Source: Clostridia bacterium (lineage in GTDB: Bacteria; Bacillota; Clostridia; Lachnospirales; Lachnospiraceae). From it: a DNA stretch of 50,125 bases. The stretch's first letter is position 1, and every line of letters begins with the position of its first letter. The position numbers and the translations under genes are program-made. The stretch lies in NCBI GenBank assembly GCA_003249225.1, contig QKJQ01000042.1:1-50125 (forward strand), written 5' to 3'. The notes under the pieces are model-generated. The model was not told the origin of the DNA. It made no database searches and saw only the letters and a list, made by a program, of their open reading frames with translations. Positions 8,199 to 16,795 of the stretch are shown one piece after another.

Positions 8199-8702
8199 TT
8201 AATTCTGGCTGTTAATTGTGCCTTTCCATTCATACCGCGGTCCTTCTTCCCCCAGTTGTCCATTGAGAACGAAGCCGGCTTTTTCGAGAACTCGCTGCGA
8301 AGCCAGGTTCCCTGGATCTGTTTCTGCTTCAATGGAGCTTACACCGGGTTGCGCGCTTGCCCAGAGAACCATTGCCAGAACGGCTTCTGTCATAAGACCT
8401 TGTCCTTCATATTCCTGCTTTATACCATAGCCGATTTCGACCATACCGTTAGAATTCAGACCCTTGAAAGATAAATCGCCCACAGTTATTGTGGCATTAT
8501 CTTTTAACTGCATATTCCAAACGGAGTGCCAGATTCGCTGTTTTGGATGTTGTCTGCATCCTGCTAACATTTCGGAATAGGCCTGCTTCATACCTTCGTC
8601 CGGTTCGGCAGCAATCACTTCTTCGATTTCGCTGTCTGACAAAGGGTATAGAATTAATCGATCTGTTATTATTTCTCTTTCTCTTGCCAAAGTGTACCCC
8701 AC
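8199..8702 (-). CDS. RimJ/RimL-like GNAT acetyltransferase
   Basis: This 167-aa protein has the RimJ/RimL pattern: ITDRLILYPLSDSEIEEVI at the N-terminus, the CoA-binding YEGQGLMTEAV, and NLASQRVLEKAGF. The family acetylates ribosomal protein N-termini or small amines; the target here cannot be read. The start is GTG at 8702, and the ribosome-binding site is weak (AGAAAGAAG). It precedes the other GNAT gene by 32 nt in the same direction. Confidence 0.87.
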   Translation of the reverse strand: MGYTLAREREIITDRLILYPLSDSEIEEVIAAEPDEGMKQAYSEMLAGCRQHPKQRIWHSVWNMQLKDNATITVGDLSFKGLNSNGMVEIGYGIKQEYEGQGLMTEAVLAMVLWASAQPGVSSIEAETDPGNLASQRVLEKAGFVLNGQLGEEGPRYEWKGTINSQN

Positions 8703-8858
8703 TTCTTTCTTTGATGAATGCGTAATTTTTGTTACAGGTTATCTTGATGCAGGATCATGCGGTTTTCGAAGAAATTACAGGTTATAGCAAACGGCCGGAT
8801 CGGCATTGTTGATTGTCTGTATTTTACCACGAATCGTTACAATAAGAAAGTAAGAAGA

Positions 8859-8901
8859 GAACAGACCTGCAATACAAGTTAAATGTATCGCAGGTCTGTT
8901 C
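8859..8901 (-). terminator. Terminator of the YfbK-like gene
   Basis: This is a perfect 12-bp inverted repeat, GAACAGACCTGC (8859-8870) with GCAGGTCTGTTC (8890-8901), extendable past one mismatch into the loop by four pairs. On the minus strand it is followed by a T-rich tail (TCTCTTCTTACTTTC). It ends transcription of the lipoprotein gene before the GNAT gene. Confidence 0.85.
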
Positions 8902-8938
8902 TGTAACCTATAAAAGAAAGGGAGAGAAAAAGCAAAAG

Positions 8939-10636
8939 CTAGTCAAGCCGGCTCATCTTTTTGACAAGATAAACAAATTCATCTTTGTATTCATCGTTTG
9001 ATAAATCCAGTGTACTAAGGTTATTCAGTATCATATCATAGGTAGCGGTGCCTTTAAACTGGCTGTCACGCAGCAGCATGCCAAAGGCAGCGACAGAACT
9101 GGCAAAGGTAAGGTTATCCGGCATTTCAGAGGTATAGGAACTTATGTCTACCGGGAAGGAGAGAAGATTACTGGTCTCTTCGTTCGGTTCTTTATATCGG
9201 ATGCTGACGGTGAGCCATTCCGCAGTGGCAGCCAGTGCGCTGCCAGATACAGTGCTGCTTGTTACTGCGCTGCCTGAAACTGTGGTATAGGGCTGATATT
9301 TTAGATTGGTTGATGTAATCTCCTGAGCTGAGTTCACATCGACAAGCTCGTAGAGAACTGTCACTCTGTGCCCGGCACCGATTTCACCGGCATCTTTTGT
9401 ATCATCATTAAAATCTTCGCTGGACAGCAAACGGTTCTCGTAACCAATCAGACGGTATCCTTTTAGATAGACAGGATTGAATTCAATCTGGAACTTCACG
9501 TCCTTTGCTACAGTAAAAAGAGTTCCTCCCATCTCTTCCACGAGTACCTTTTTTGCTTCCAGAATAGAGTCAATGTAGGAATAGTTACCATTCCCATTAT
9601 CGGCAAGAGCTTCCATCTTGTTATCTTTTATGTTACCGGTTCCAAAGCCAAGAACAGATAAATACACACCGCTTTTTCTTTCGTCTTCAATCAGACGGGT
9701 CAGGTCTCCTTCGCTGGTGATGCCAACATTTAAGTCACCATCCGTGGCGAGAATTACCCGGTTGTTACCACCTTCAATGAAGTATTCTCTGGCAAGCTCA
9801 TAAGCGGTTGTGATACCGGCAGCACCAGCAGTAGACCCTCCGGCGGATAGATCTTCAAGCGCATTGATGATCTTCATTGTTTCATCCCCTCTGGCACCGG
9901 TCAGTACGACCTGGTCGGTCCCGGCATAGGTGACGATGGATATCCTGTCATTCTCGGTCAGGTTCTCTGCCAACATAGCGAAAGCTTTTTGCATCAGAGG
10001 AAGCTTATCCTCTGAATTCATGGAACCTGACACATCGAGGAGAAAGACAAGATTTGAACTGGGTCGTTCATCAAGATCGATATTCTCTGCCTGAATGCCG
10101 ACCAACAGCAGTTTTGTATTCTCATTCCAGGGACAGTCGGAAAGTTCTGTAGTAACTGAGAAGGGAACATCCCCGGTGGGTTTAGCATACTCATAGGAAA
10201 AATAGTTGATCATTTCTTCAATTCTTACAGCATCCGGTGTCACAGCCTCCCCGCTGTTGATCATTCTGCGAATGTTACTGTAAGAAGCAGTATCGACGTC
10301 TGCCGAAAAGGTTGACAACGGATAATCCAGAACGGATTTGAAGTTGTTTTCCGTGATGGAATTGTATTCCTCTGTATTTAACGCTCCGTCATAATAATCT
10401 TCGGCGGTCATAGCATCCGATGCCGTATCGTAATAGATTCCGTTTGTACTTCCTGTATCTGTTGATGCAGAATTTGTCGTGGAGCCAGCGGTGGTTTTGT
10501 TGTAGGATGCAGTCGATGAAGTATTCGTATTGGCCGATGAATTGTCCGAGCGGCCATTGGCTCCGCATCCTGAAAGACCTGCCAGCATCAGGAGAGATAA
10601 ACTGATGCACAGCATGCGAGATAGATTTTTTTTCAT
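8939..10636 (-). CDS. YfbK-like von Willebrand factor A lipoprotein
   Basis: This 565-aa lipoprotein is exported and lipid-anchored: a signal peptide ends in the lipobox LSGC (about residues 20-23), followed by a Ser/Asn/Thr-rich linker. A YfbK N-terminal domain (YPLSTFSADVDTASYSNIRR) precedes a VWA domain with an intact metal site (LDVSGSM, then ATDGDLN) and a YfbK C-terminal domain. The start at 10636 is chosen over a GTG at 10714 because AGAGGA lies at good spacing and the likely promoter would start the mRNA downstream of that GTG. The function of the family is not established; metal-dependent protein binding at the membrane is likely. Confidence 0.93.
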   Translation of the reverse strand: MKKNLSRMLCISLSLLMLAGLSGCGANGRSDNSSANTNTSSTASYNKTTAGSTTNSASTDTGSTNGIYYDTASDAMTAEDYYDGALNTEEYNSITENNFKSVLDYPLSTFSADVDTASYSNIRRMINSGEAVTPDAVRIEEMINYFSYEYAKPTGDVPFSVTTELSDCPWNENTKLLLVGIQAENIDLDERPSSNLVFLLDVSGSMNSEDKLPLMQKAFAMLAENLTENDRISIVTYAGTDQVVLTGARGDETMKIINALEDLSAGGSTAGAAGITTAYELAREYFIEGGNNRVILATDGDLNVGITSEGDLTRLIEDERKSGVYLSVLGFGTGNIKDNKMEALADNGNGNYSYIDSILEAKKVLVEEMGGTLFTVAKDVKFQIEFNPVYLKGYRLIGYENRLLSSEDFNDDTKDAGEIGAGHRVTVLYELVDVNSAQEITSTNLKYQPYTTVSGSAVTSSTVSGSALAATAEWLTVSIRYKEPNEETSNLLSFPVDISSYTSEMPDNLTFASSVAAFGMLLRDSQFKGTATYDMILNNLSTLDLSNDEYKDEFVYLVKKMSRLD

Positions 10637-10716
10637 AAAGATCCTCTTTTCTGCACTGCTTTTATAAGCTTTGTGAGGCAGTGCGCTTGCACAAAGCATA
10701 AACAAACCATTCACTT

Positions 10717-10745
10717 ATTATAAATGGACAAGATTTGTTTAAAGA
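10717..10745 (-). promoter_or_regulatory. Possible promoter of the YfbK-like gene
   Basis: A perfect -10 box TATAAT reads on the minus strand at 10722-10717, with a poor -35 (TCTTTA) 17 nt before it. Transcription would begin near 10710, about 75 nt before the ATG at 10636. Confidence 0.45.
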
Positions 10746-10761
10746 AATGTAGGAGTTGTAA

Positions 10762-10899
10762 TTGTATCATAAGGATCCTATTGATGATGATTGGACGAAA
10801 CAGCAGGAGAAATGGTTCCATAGCAGAAAAAGAGAACCCTGCAAAGTAAATAGAAAAAAGCTGCCATGCAAAAAAAGCATGGCAGCTTATGTGAGCTGA
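10762..10899 (+). CDS. Possible 45-aa small protein
   Basis: A TTG start lies 6 nt after AGGAG and opens a 45-codon frame rich in charged and aromatic residues (DPIDDDWTKQQEKWFHSRKR). Its 3' part runs through the terminator hairpin of the convergent DUF5692 gene, which makes the C-terminus suspicious. It has no recognised domain, and coding status rests on the ribosome-binding site and composition only. Confidence 0.3.
   Translation: MYHKDPIDDDWTKQQEKWFHSRKREPCKVNRKKLPCKKSMAAYVS
10858..10888 (-). terminator. Terminator of the hyp operon
   Basis: AAGCTGCCATGC (10858-10869) and GCATGGCAGCTT (10877-10888) form a perfect 12-bp stem with a 7-nt loop. On the minus strand a run of Ts follows. It lies directly after the last gene of the hypB-hypA-DUF5692 operon. 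Confidence 0.92.
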
Positions 10900-10916
10900 A
10901 AATGATGAAAGCGACT

Positions 10917-11897
10917 TTATTTGGCCAGGACTTTGATCTCCTGGTATTTCTTCAGATCGGTGTAAAGTTCCCCAAGGTAAGGATTGCGTTTGGTCTTTAC
11001 AACTTTGTAGATCATATAGAATAAAACGGCAACGTTCGATGCTAAAGCAAGGAAGCTGACAATGAACATCGCTGTTTCATTATAGGAAGATGCTACGGCG
11101 AACTTACCGCTGTCAATAAAGGACGGAACGGTCTGCGCGAACATGCACCACAATGCAAGAGTCTGCGCTCTGTGCTGCAGCCATGCTCCTTTTCCAACCG
11201 TGAAAGCGCAAATGGTAGGAGCAAGTAAAAGTGCAAAACCACAGTACCAAGAATGTCCGGGCAGACAGTTGTAAGTATAGGCAAAGTTCCATAAGTCGTA
11301 AGCGATGATCCAGAACCACAGCATGTCAGGCCAAAGCATATCCTTGCTGCCGTCTTTTTTTGTGACTTTACGAACACAGATACCGAACCAGCCTGTAATG
11401 GTTATAATGTTCAGGATTCCTGCGATTCCATTCATGAAGTTCCAGGAACCACCCAGTACATACATGGCTTCATCGGCAAGAGTACCACCGCCGGCATATT
11501 GAATTCCGACCTGAAAGTCACGTGCTACAGCTTCCAGAATGTTTACGGCAAGGATTAATGGAGGAAAGCAGAGCGCGATCTTATTATCAGAAAGACGCCA
11601 TTCTTTGCCTGTTTTTTTGTTTGTTCCGTGAAGGTGTCGGATGCACCAGAAACCAATGCAGCCAGCGGTTGATGAGTAGACTTTTGCCAGGTGGAACCAG
11701 TCTGTGTACGTGGTATCACTGAGTACGGTGAACCAGAGTACGGATAAAGTGGCAGGTAAAACAATAAAACAAATAAATCCCATCACCTTAAAGCGTCTTG
11801 CAAGTTCATTCATACCAAACAATACGATGAAAACCATGATCCAGACCAGCCAGACACTGAGTAATGAAGCCCCCGCTTCATAATTAAATGTAAACAT
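10917..11897 (-). CDS. DUF5692-like polytopic membrane protein
   Basis: This 326-aa integral membrane protein has about nine hydrophobic segments and conserved Trp/Asn/Tyr-rich loops (LWNFAYTYNCLPGHSWYCG). It resembles the DUF5692 family, of unknown function. The start at 11897 follows GGAGG with 5-nt spacing; the longer frame from 11990 has no support. It is the last gene of the operon with hypB, the Fe-S flavoprotein and hypA, so a link to nickel or redox metabolism is possible but unproven. Confidence 0.8.
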   Translation of the reverse strand: MFTFNYEAGASLLSVWLVWIMVFIVLFGMNELARRFKVMGFICFIVLPATLSVLWFTVLSDTTYTDWFHLAKVYSSTAGCIGFWCIRHLHGTNKKTGKEWRLSDNKIALCFPPLILAVNILEAVARDFQVGIQYAGGGTLADEAMYVLGGSWNFMNGIAGILNIITITGWFGICVRKVTKKDGSKDMLWPDMLWFWIIAYDLWNFAYTYNCLPGHSWYCGFALLLAPTICAFTVGKGAWLQHRAQTLALWCMFAQTVPSFIDSGKFAVASSYNETAMFIVSFLALASNVAVLFYMIYKVVKTKRNPYLGELYTDLKKYQEIKVLAK

Positions 11898-11964
11898 TTT
11901 GTCCTCCATCCCTGCACATTTGTGTGCTAAATTTGATTTGTATTGCTGAACTAGAGTTGTTAAG

Positions 11965-12327
11965 CTATGTATCCTTGTCATCTGCATCAAAGCAGATAAT
12001 TTCTTTGATGAAAAACTCTTTTCCGCTTAAAAGTTCTATGTCGGTGCCGGCACACTGCGGACATATGCCATTTGTTTTAAGAAGATTAAATACCTGTTTA
12101 CAAACCTTGCACTTTCCATTGCCAGGTATGATTTCAATCTCCAGCTTTGTTGCTTCAAGCAAGGTGTGTTCAATGGCCATTGGATATATTTTTTTCAGGT
12201 ATTCCGGTACCACGGAGGAAAGTTCTCCGATCTGTAATACCAGAGTATCGATTTTCGGTGCATCATTTTCTATGGCAAATGCTTCGACTTGTTGTACGAC
12301 CTCTATCATAATTCCTAATTCGTGCAG
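11965..12327 (-). CDS. hypA: HypA nickel metallochaperone, probable CTG start
   Basis: This 120-aa HypA would deliver nickel, with HypB, to a nickel enzyme. The zinc site is present as CKVC ... CPQC. HypA needs the N-terminal MHE, whose His2 binds nickel. The first ATG (12309) would give MIEVVQQ and lose it. Six codons upstream lies CTG CAC GAA TTA GGA (MHELG) at 12327, preceded by AGGTG at 7-nt spacing, and an in-frame TGA lies just before. I therefore place the start at CTG. The alternative is a mutated ATG or a sequencing error. Gene order is hypB, oxidoreductase, hypA. Confidence 0.9.
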   Translation of the reverse strand: MHELGIMIEVVQQVEAFAIENDAPKIDTLVLQIGELSSVVPEYLKKIYPMAIEHTLLEATKLEIEIIPGNGKCKVCKQVFNLLKTNGICPQCAGTDIELLSGKEFFIKEIICFDADDKDT

Positions 12328-12358
12328 CGGTAATCACCTACGCTTTCCCTTATGGATG

Positions 12359-15040
12359 CTATTCTTTGCTGAACACATCGATAGCCTTGCGAATGGCTAT
12401 CTTTCCTTTTCTCTTCAGCATCTGCTTAACAACAACTGGTTTCAGATCTTCAAAAGCAACACCTTCTCCGTCATAGGTTCGAACCAATGTGATGGCCTCA
12501 AATTTGCATTTGGTCGTACAGGAACCGCAGCCGACACACTGGAATTCATCAACAACAGTCGCGCCACAGCTTAAGCATCGCTCGGTCTCTTTTTTGACCT
12601 GATCTTCTGTGAAGGTAAGGCGTGGATCAAGAAAGATGGTTGCTGTTTTTGCTGGTTCTGCATGCACGGCTTTCTGGCGAGGCTGGCGATCGTAGCTTCC
12701 AAGGTCAAGCGCACTCTTATCGAAAGAGTGGTATTCACGGCGGTCTCTTCCGATTACAAGGCTTTGGCCCGGCTGCACATAGCGGTGGATGGAGATTGCG
12801 CCTTGCTTACCAGCCGCAATAGCATCAATGGCAAATCTTGGTCCGGTATAAGCGTCACCTCCTGCAAATACGTCTTCTTCTCCGGTCTGGTACGTAAACG
12901 GATTCAGCTTTATGGTCCGGTTTGGATTCAGTTCAATCGAGGAATTCTCAGTCAGGCTGCCCCAGTCAATGGACTGACCGATGGATAGGAGCACAGCAGA
13001 GGCAGGAATGATGCGAACTTCGTTTTCATCATAGGAGGGATTAAAACGTCCCGTACTGTCAAAGGTCGAAATGCATTTTTTGAACTCAACACCAGTTACT
13101 TTACCATTTTCGGTAAGAATACGCTTTGGACCCCAGGAATTGTTGATCTGTATGTCTTCAGCTTCGGCTTCTTCAACTTCTTCTTCAAGAGCAGGCATGT
13201 CTTTTCTGGATTCCAGGCAGAAGAGGCTGACCTGAGATGCACCAACACGAACAGCGCTGCGGGCTACGTCGATAGCCACATTTCCGCCGCCGATGACAAC
13301 CACATTGCCTTTGAGGGCAATCTCTTTGCCAAGATTAATGTTACGTACGAAGTCAACACCTGAGATAACACCTTCTGCATCTTCTCCTTCAATACCAAGT
13401 TTTCTTCCGGCCTGGGCACCGATGGCAAGATAGAAGGCAGAATACCCCTGTGCTCTTAATTCCTGTAAAGTTACATCTTTTCCGACCTCGATACCGGTCT
13501 TGAATTCAATTCCAAGTTCACGAAGCACTTCGATCTCAGCATTCACGACAGATTTTTCAAGACGGAAAGAAGGGATACCAAGGGTCAGCATGCCACCAAG
13601 TGCGTTTTCTTTTTCAAAAACAGTCACCTTGTAGCCTTCAATAGCAAGGTAAAATGCACAGGAAAGTCCTGCTGGTCCGGCACCGATTACTGCAATCCGT
13701 TTCGTGTAATCATTTTTTTTCTTTGGTATATAACGATTTTCCTGTAACAAGTCCTGTTCAGCAATGAATTTTTTGATTTCATCGATGGCAAGCGGTTCGT
13801 CGATATCACCTCTGGTACAGGCAGATTCGCATTTTCTGGGACATATACGACCGCAGACTGCCGGAAATGGATTCTCGTGCTTGATCAATTCCAGGGCTTC
13901 CTTGTATCTTCCCTGTGCAGCAAGCTTAATGTAGCCCTGAATAGCAATGTGAGCCGGGCATTCGGTCTTGCAGGGGCTGGTGCCGGAGTCAGCGACATCC
14001 AGACGGTTGGTGCGGTACTCGGTATTCCATCGTTCAGGACCCCAGTCCATATCGCGGGGTGTTTCCACTCTTTTTTTTGCCACGGGTTCCGTACTGCATA
14101 ATTTCTGACCGAGTTTTAAGGCATTGACCGGACAAGTCTCAACACATTCGCCGCAGGCAACACACTTTTCTTTATCAACATGTGACACGTAATTGGAACG
14201 TACCATATCCACATTCTTGAACATGGATGCGGTTCGAAGTGATAAACAGGAGCAGCCGCAGCAGTTGCAGATGGCATGCGTATGACCTGAACCGTCAAGG
14301 TTCGGAATCTGGTGCATAAGTCCGTTTTCTTCTGCGCGCTGAATGATCTCAAAAGCTTCTTCTCTTGTGATCTCACGCCCGCGTCCGGTACGGATGTAAT
14401 ATTCTGCAGCGTGACCCATCTGTATGCACATATCTTCTTTCAGATGTCCGCAGCCTTCGCCCATGACTTCTCTGGCGGTCCGGCAGGAACAATCGGATAC
14501 TGTAAATATGGTATTCTCATTCAGGTATTTGGAGACTTCTTCATAGGATACTTTTCTGGTCTCTCCATCGATTGATTTTTCAATCGGGATAACGCGCATA
14601 AGTCCTACCCCAACCGGGAAGGCCCCTGTCGTCTTTGGTCCGCGTACCCGTCCATATGCTTCAAAGGCTCTTGCTATCTGCGGATATTTTGCTACATTTT
14701 CTTTGTTGTTGACCATCATCTCCATAATACCGGGAACCCAGGTATCATACCAGAAAGTATCAACACCGTTGATCTCATTTACAAAACATACCCCTGCCAT
14801 GGCGAGGTCCAGCAGAAGCTTTGTTGTATCTTCAAGGGTTTTTCCGCATGCGGGTGCCAGCTCGGCTGCGGTATATTTTTTGCGAATCTCCATACACATG
14901 GCTACCTCGGCCATTCCATCCGTAACGACCGGTTCCAGTATAAGATATTCAGGGTCCGTTGCTTTGATTTCATTCTTGGAGCCGCGTTTCTTTCTGCTTA
15001 TGTGATTCGCAAGATCCAGTACCTTTTCATTTACAGCCAT
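12359..15040 (-). CDS. Multi-cluster Fe-S flavoprotein, GltD-like oxidoreductase fusion
   Basis: This 893-aa protein appears to be a fusion. Residues about 1-300 form a domain with unusual Cys motifs (DCSCR ... GCGH ... DMC and ICNCCGCSC). A ferredoxin-type cluster follows (CVACGECVETCP, about 300). Next is the GltD-like Cys-rich entry (CKTECPAH, CGRICPRKCESAC), then FAD (GAGPAGLSCA) and NAD(P) (GGGNVAIDVA) Rossmann folds. Near the C-terminus are further cysteines (CLSCG, CVGCGSCTTKC). It probably moves electrons between NAD(P)H and a ferredoxin-like partner. It lies between hypB and hypA in one operon, suggesting it works with, or supplies electrons to, a nickel enzyme not seen here. Specific reaction unknown. 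Confidence 0.88.
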   Translation of the reverse strand: MAVNEKVLDLANHISRKKRGSKNEIKATDPEYLILEPVVTDGMAEVAMCMEIRKKYTAAELAPACGKTLEDTTKLLLDLAMAGVCFVNEINGVDTFWYDTWVPGIMEMMVNNKENVAKYPQIARAFEAYGRVRGPKTTGAFPVGVGLMRVIPIEKSIDGETRKVSYEEVSKYLNENTIFTVSDCSCRTAREVMGEGCGHLKEDMCIQMGHAAEYYIRTGRGREITREEAFEIIQRAEENGLMHQIPNLDGSGHTHAICNCCGCSCLSLRTASMFKNVDMVRSNYVSHVDKEKCVACGECVETCPVNALKLGQKLCSTEPVAKKRVETPRDMDWGPERWNTEYRTNRLDVADSGTSPCKTECPAHIAIQGYIKLAAQGRYKEALELIKHENPFPAVCGRICPRKCESACTRGDIDEPLAIDEIKKFIAEQDLLQENRYIPKKKNDYTKRIAVIGAGPAGLSCAFYLAIEGYKVTVFEKENALGGMLTLGIPSFRLEKSVVNAEIEVLRELGIEFKTGIEVGKDVTLQELRAQGYSAFYLAIGAQAGRKLGIEGEDAEGVISGVDFVRNINLGKEIALKGNVVVIGGGNVAIDVARSAVRVGASQVSLFCLESRKDMPALEEEVEEAEAEDIQINNSWGPKRILTENGKVTGVEFKKCISTFDSTGRFNPSYDENEVRIIPASAVLLSIGQSIDWGSLTENSSIELNPNRTIKLNPFTYQTGEEDVFAGGDAYTGPRFAIDAIAAGKQGAISIHRYVQPGQSLVIGRDRREYHSFDKSALDLGSYDRQPRQKAVHAEPAKTATIFLDPRLTFTEDQVKKETERCLSCGATVVDEFQCVGCGSCTTKCKFEAITLVRTYDGEGVAFEDLKPVVVKQMLKRKGKIAIRKAIDVFSKE

Positions 15041-15060
15041 TTAAAAAATCCTCCTAGGGT

Positions 15061-15732
15061 TTAGTAACGGTTCCATTCTGATACTTCTTTCCGAATCCAA
15101 TCTGCGAATTCGGAAATGCCTTCTCCGGTCTTTGCACAGATGGGAATGATTTTAATATTCGGATTTAACTTTTTGGCACGGTCTTTGCATGCTTCAAGAT
15201 CAAAATCAAAATATGGCAGAACGTCTATCTTATTAATCAGCAGAACATCTGCAATCGAGAACATTAAAGGGTATTTCAGTGGTTTATCGTCTCCCTCCGG
15301 GATGCTTAAAATCATGGCATTCTTTGAAGAGCCGGTATCAAATTCTGCGGGACACACCAGATTACCCACATTCTCAAGAATGGCAAGATCGAGCTCATCA
15401 ATTCCGAGGCCTGAAAGTCCCTGTTTTGTCATGTCGGCATCCAGATGGCACATACCGCCGGTATGGAGCTGGATAACAGAAACCCCGGTTTCAGAAATCT
15501 TTCTGGCATCTACATCAGAATCGATATCCGCCTCCATAACTCCGATTTTGAGTTCGTTCTTCAGTTGATTAATGGTCTGTGTTAAAGTGGTGGTCTTTCC
15601 GGAACCGGGAGAAGACATCAGGTTTAGGAGAAATGTTTTGCGGTCTTTTAACATTTGCCGTAGCAAGTCTGCCTGCTGGTCATTGTTCTCGTAGATACTC
15701 TGCTTTATATCCAGAATTCTCATTTGATTCAT
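15061..15732 (-). CDS. hypB: HypB nickel-inserting GTPase
   Basis: This 223-aa SIMIBI-class GTPase works with HypA to insert nickel into an enzyme, classically [NiFe]-hydrogenase. The P-loop SSPGSGKTT lies at about residues 41-49, the switch region EADIDSDVDA follows, then the metal-site segment GGMCHLDADM, the C-P motif (NLVCPAEFD) and the guanine-specificity motif NKID. The His-rich N-terminal stretch of some HypB proteins is absent. The ATG follows AGAGGTG. First gene of the operon. No hydrogenase structural gene is in the window. Confidence 0.95.
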   Translation of the reverse strand: MNQMRILDIKQSIYENNDQQADLLRQMLKDRKTFLLNLMSSPGSGKTTTLTQTINQLKNELKIGVMEADIDSDVDARKISETGVSVIQLHTGGMCHLDADMTKQGLSGLGIDELDLAILENVGNLVCPAEFDTGSSKNAMILSIPEGDDKPLKYPLMFSIADVLLINKIDVLPYFDFDLEACKDRAKKLNPNIKIIPICAKTGEGISEFADWIRKEVSEWNRY

Positions 15733-15769
15733 AATTCACCTCTTTTCATTTAATTTGTAATTTGGTTTG

Positions 15770-15782
15770 CTGGTTGAACCAG
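15770..15782. promoter_or_regulatory. Palindromic operator candidate in the hypB leader
   Basis: CTGGTTGAACCAG is a perfect palindrome around a central base and matches the TGGT-N-ACCA style of FadR-subfamily operators. It lies about 8-20 nt downstream of the predicted hypB transcription start, so binding by the divergent GntR regulator could block the operon. Confidence 0.55.
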
Positions 15783-15796
15783 ATTGGTTTGAGAAA

Positions 15797-15825
15797 ATTT
15801 TAACACATTTAAGTTATGCCGTCAA
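15797..15825 (-). promoter_or_regulatory. Promoter of the hypB operon
   Basis: On the minus strand TTGACG (15825-15820) and TAAAAT (15802-15797) are separated by 17 nt, a strong sigma-A type promoter about 55-60 nt before the hypB ATG. Confidence 0.8.
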
Positions 15826-15873
15826 TAAAATGTGAAAAATCAATAAAATATAGAATAAACGTACTTTTTGGGA

Positions 15874-15902
15874 TTGATTTCTGTACTGTAATTTTATATA
15901 AT
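15874..15902 (+). promoter_or_regulatory. Promoter of the GntR regulator gene
   Basis: TTGATT (15874-15879) and TATAAT (15897-15902) have a 17-nt spacer. The -10 box touches the 36-bp palindrome at 15901-15936, as expected for autorepression. Confidence 0.8.
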
Positions 15903-15936
15903 CTGATTGTGGTATGTGGACATACCACAATCAGAT
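15901..15936. promoter_or_regulatory. 36-bp perfect palindrome, probable autoregulatory operator
   Basis: ATCTGATTGTGGTATG (15901-15916) is exactly inverted at 15921-15936 around the 4-nt centre TGGA. It covers the expected transcription start of the GntR-type gene and ends right before its AAGGAG ribosome-binding site, so it could act as DNA operator and, if transcribed, as an RNA hairpin in the leader. Confidence 0.8.
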
Positions 15937-15950
15937 AAGGAGTTGGTCAA

Positions 15951-16655
15951 ATGGAATTTAAAAAACTTAGTGCACCATCGTTAAAAGAATTATTCATACA
16001 GGAACTGGAAGCTTCCATACTGTCAGGAAAGCTTAAAATTGGTGAAAAACTGCCGCCTGAACGCGAACTTGCAAAATCCATGCAAGTCAGCAGAGCGGTC
16101 GTAAATGCAGGGATAACAGAACTCGCAAGGAAAGGATTTCTCGTAATACAGCCAAGAGTCGGAACGTTCGTAGCTGACTATAGAAGGAACGGTACATTGG
16201 AAACGCTGCTCTCTATTATTAATTATAATGGCGGACGGCTTCGGGACGAAGAGATTCGTTCCATTCTGGAACTTCGAATCGCTTTGGATACGCTTGCTCT
16301 TGAACTGGCAGTCCCGGTTATTTCAGACGAAGACTGCAAAACACTTGACGAATATGTTGAAAGATTACGAACAGCAGAAACTTCTGAAAGTGCAGCAGAG
16401 CTTGCATTTTCTTTCCAGCATGAACTTGCCTTTCTTTCAGGGAATACACTGCTTCCATTAATTTTCACATCATTTAAAACAGTAATCATGACACTTTGGG
16501 AACGCTTCTTTGATCTGTATGGTGCAGAATCACTTTACAGAAACCATAAGACCTTGCTTGAGTGCATAGAGCAAAGAGATGTGGAGAACTCCGTTGAGTG
16601 TGTTGACCAGTCGATCAATGATACCATAAGCGGAACCAGACAGATTTACTATTAG
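15951..16655 (+). CDS. GntR-family (FadR subfamily) transcriptional regulator
   Basis: This 234-aa regulator has an N-terminal winged helix (GEKLPPERELAKSMQVSRAVV, about residues 31-52) and an all-helical FCD ligand-binding domain (EEIRSILELRIALDTLALELA, then a histidine-containing core FQHELAF). FadR-subfamily proteins often sense small carboxylic acids through a metal site. It is divergent from hypB across a 218-nt region with two palindromes, and probably represses itself and the hypB operon. The ligand is unknown. Confidence 0.92.
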   Translation: MEFKKLSAPSLKELFIQELEASILSGKLKIGEKLPPERELAKSMQVSRAVVNAGITELARKGFLVIQPRVGTFVADYRRNGTLETLLSIINYNGGRLRDEEIRSILELRIALDTLALELAVPVISDEDCKTLDEYVERLRTAETSESAAELAFSFQHELAFLSGNTLLPLIFTSFKTVIMTLWERFFDLYGAESLYRNHKTLLECIEQRDVENSVECVDQSINDTISGTRQIYY

Positions 16656-16724
16656 ATTTACGATTGAAGTTGAAATTCATCCCAAAATCCACCCATGTTT
16701 ATTCAGAAATATAGGAAACCTGCT

Positions 16725-16752
16725 TTGCATAAAAGTGTGTGTATGCGATAAT
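16725..16752 (+). promoter_or_regulatory. Probable promoter of the zinc-ribbon/HELCH operon
   Basis: TTGCAT (16725-16730) and GATAAT (16747-16752) with a 16-nt spacer lie about 45 nt before the GTG start at 16796. Confidence 0.5.
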
Positions 16753-16795
16753 AGAATAGCGGACATAATATATAAATTAACAGGGAGGTGCGGGA

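Noticed and set aside
11924..12574. 216-aa plus-strand frame across hypA and the oxidoreductase end
   Set aside because: It runs opposite HypA and the Fe-S flavoprotein, both clearly recognisable, and shows no domain.
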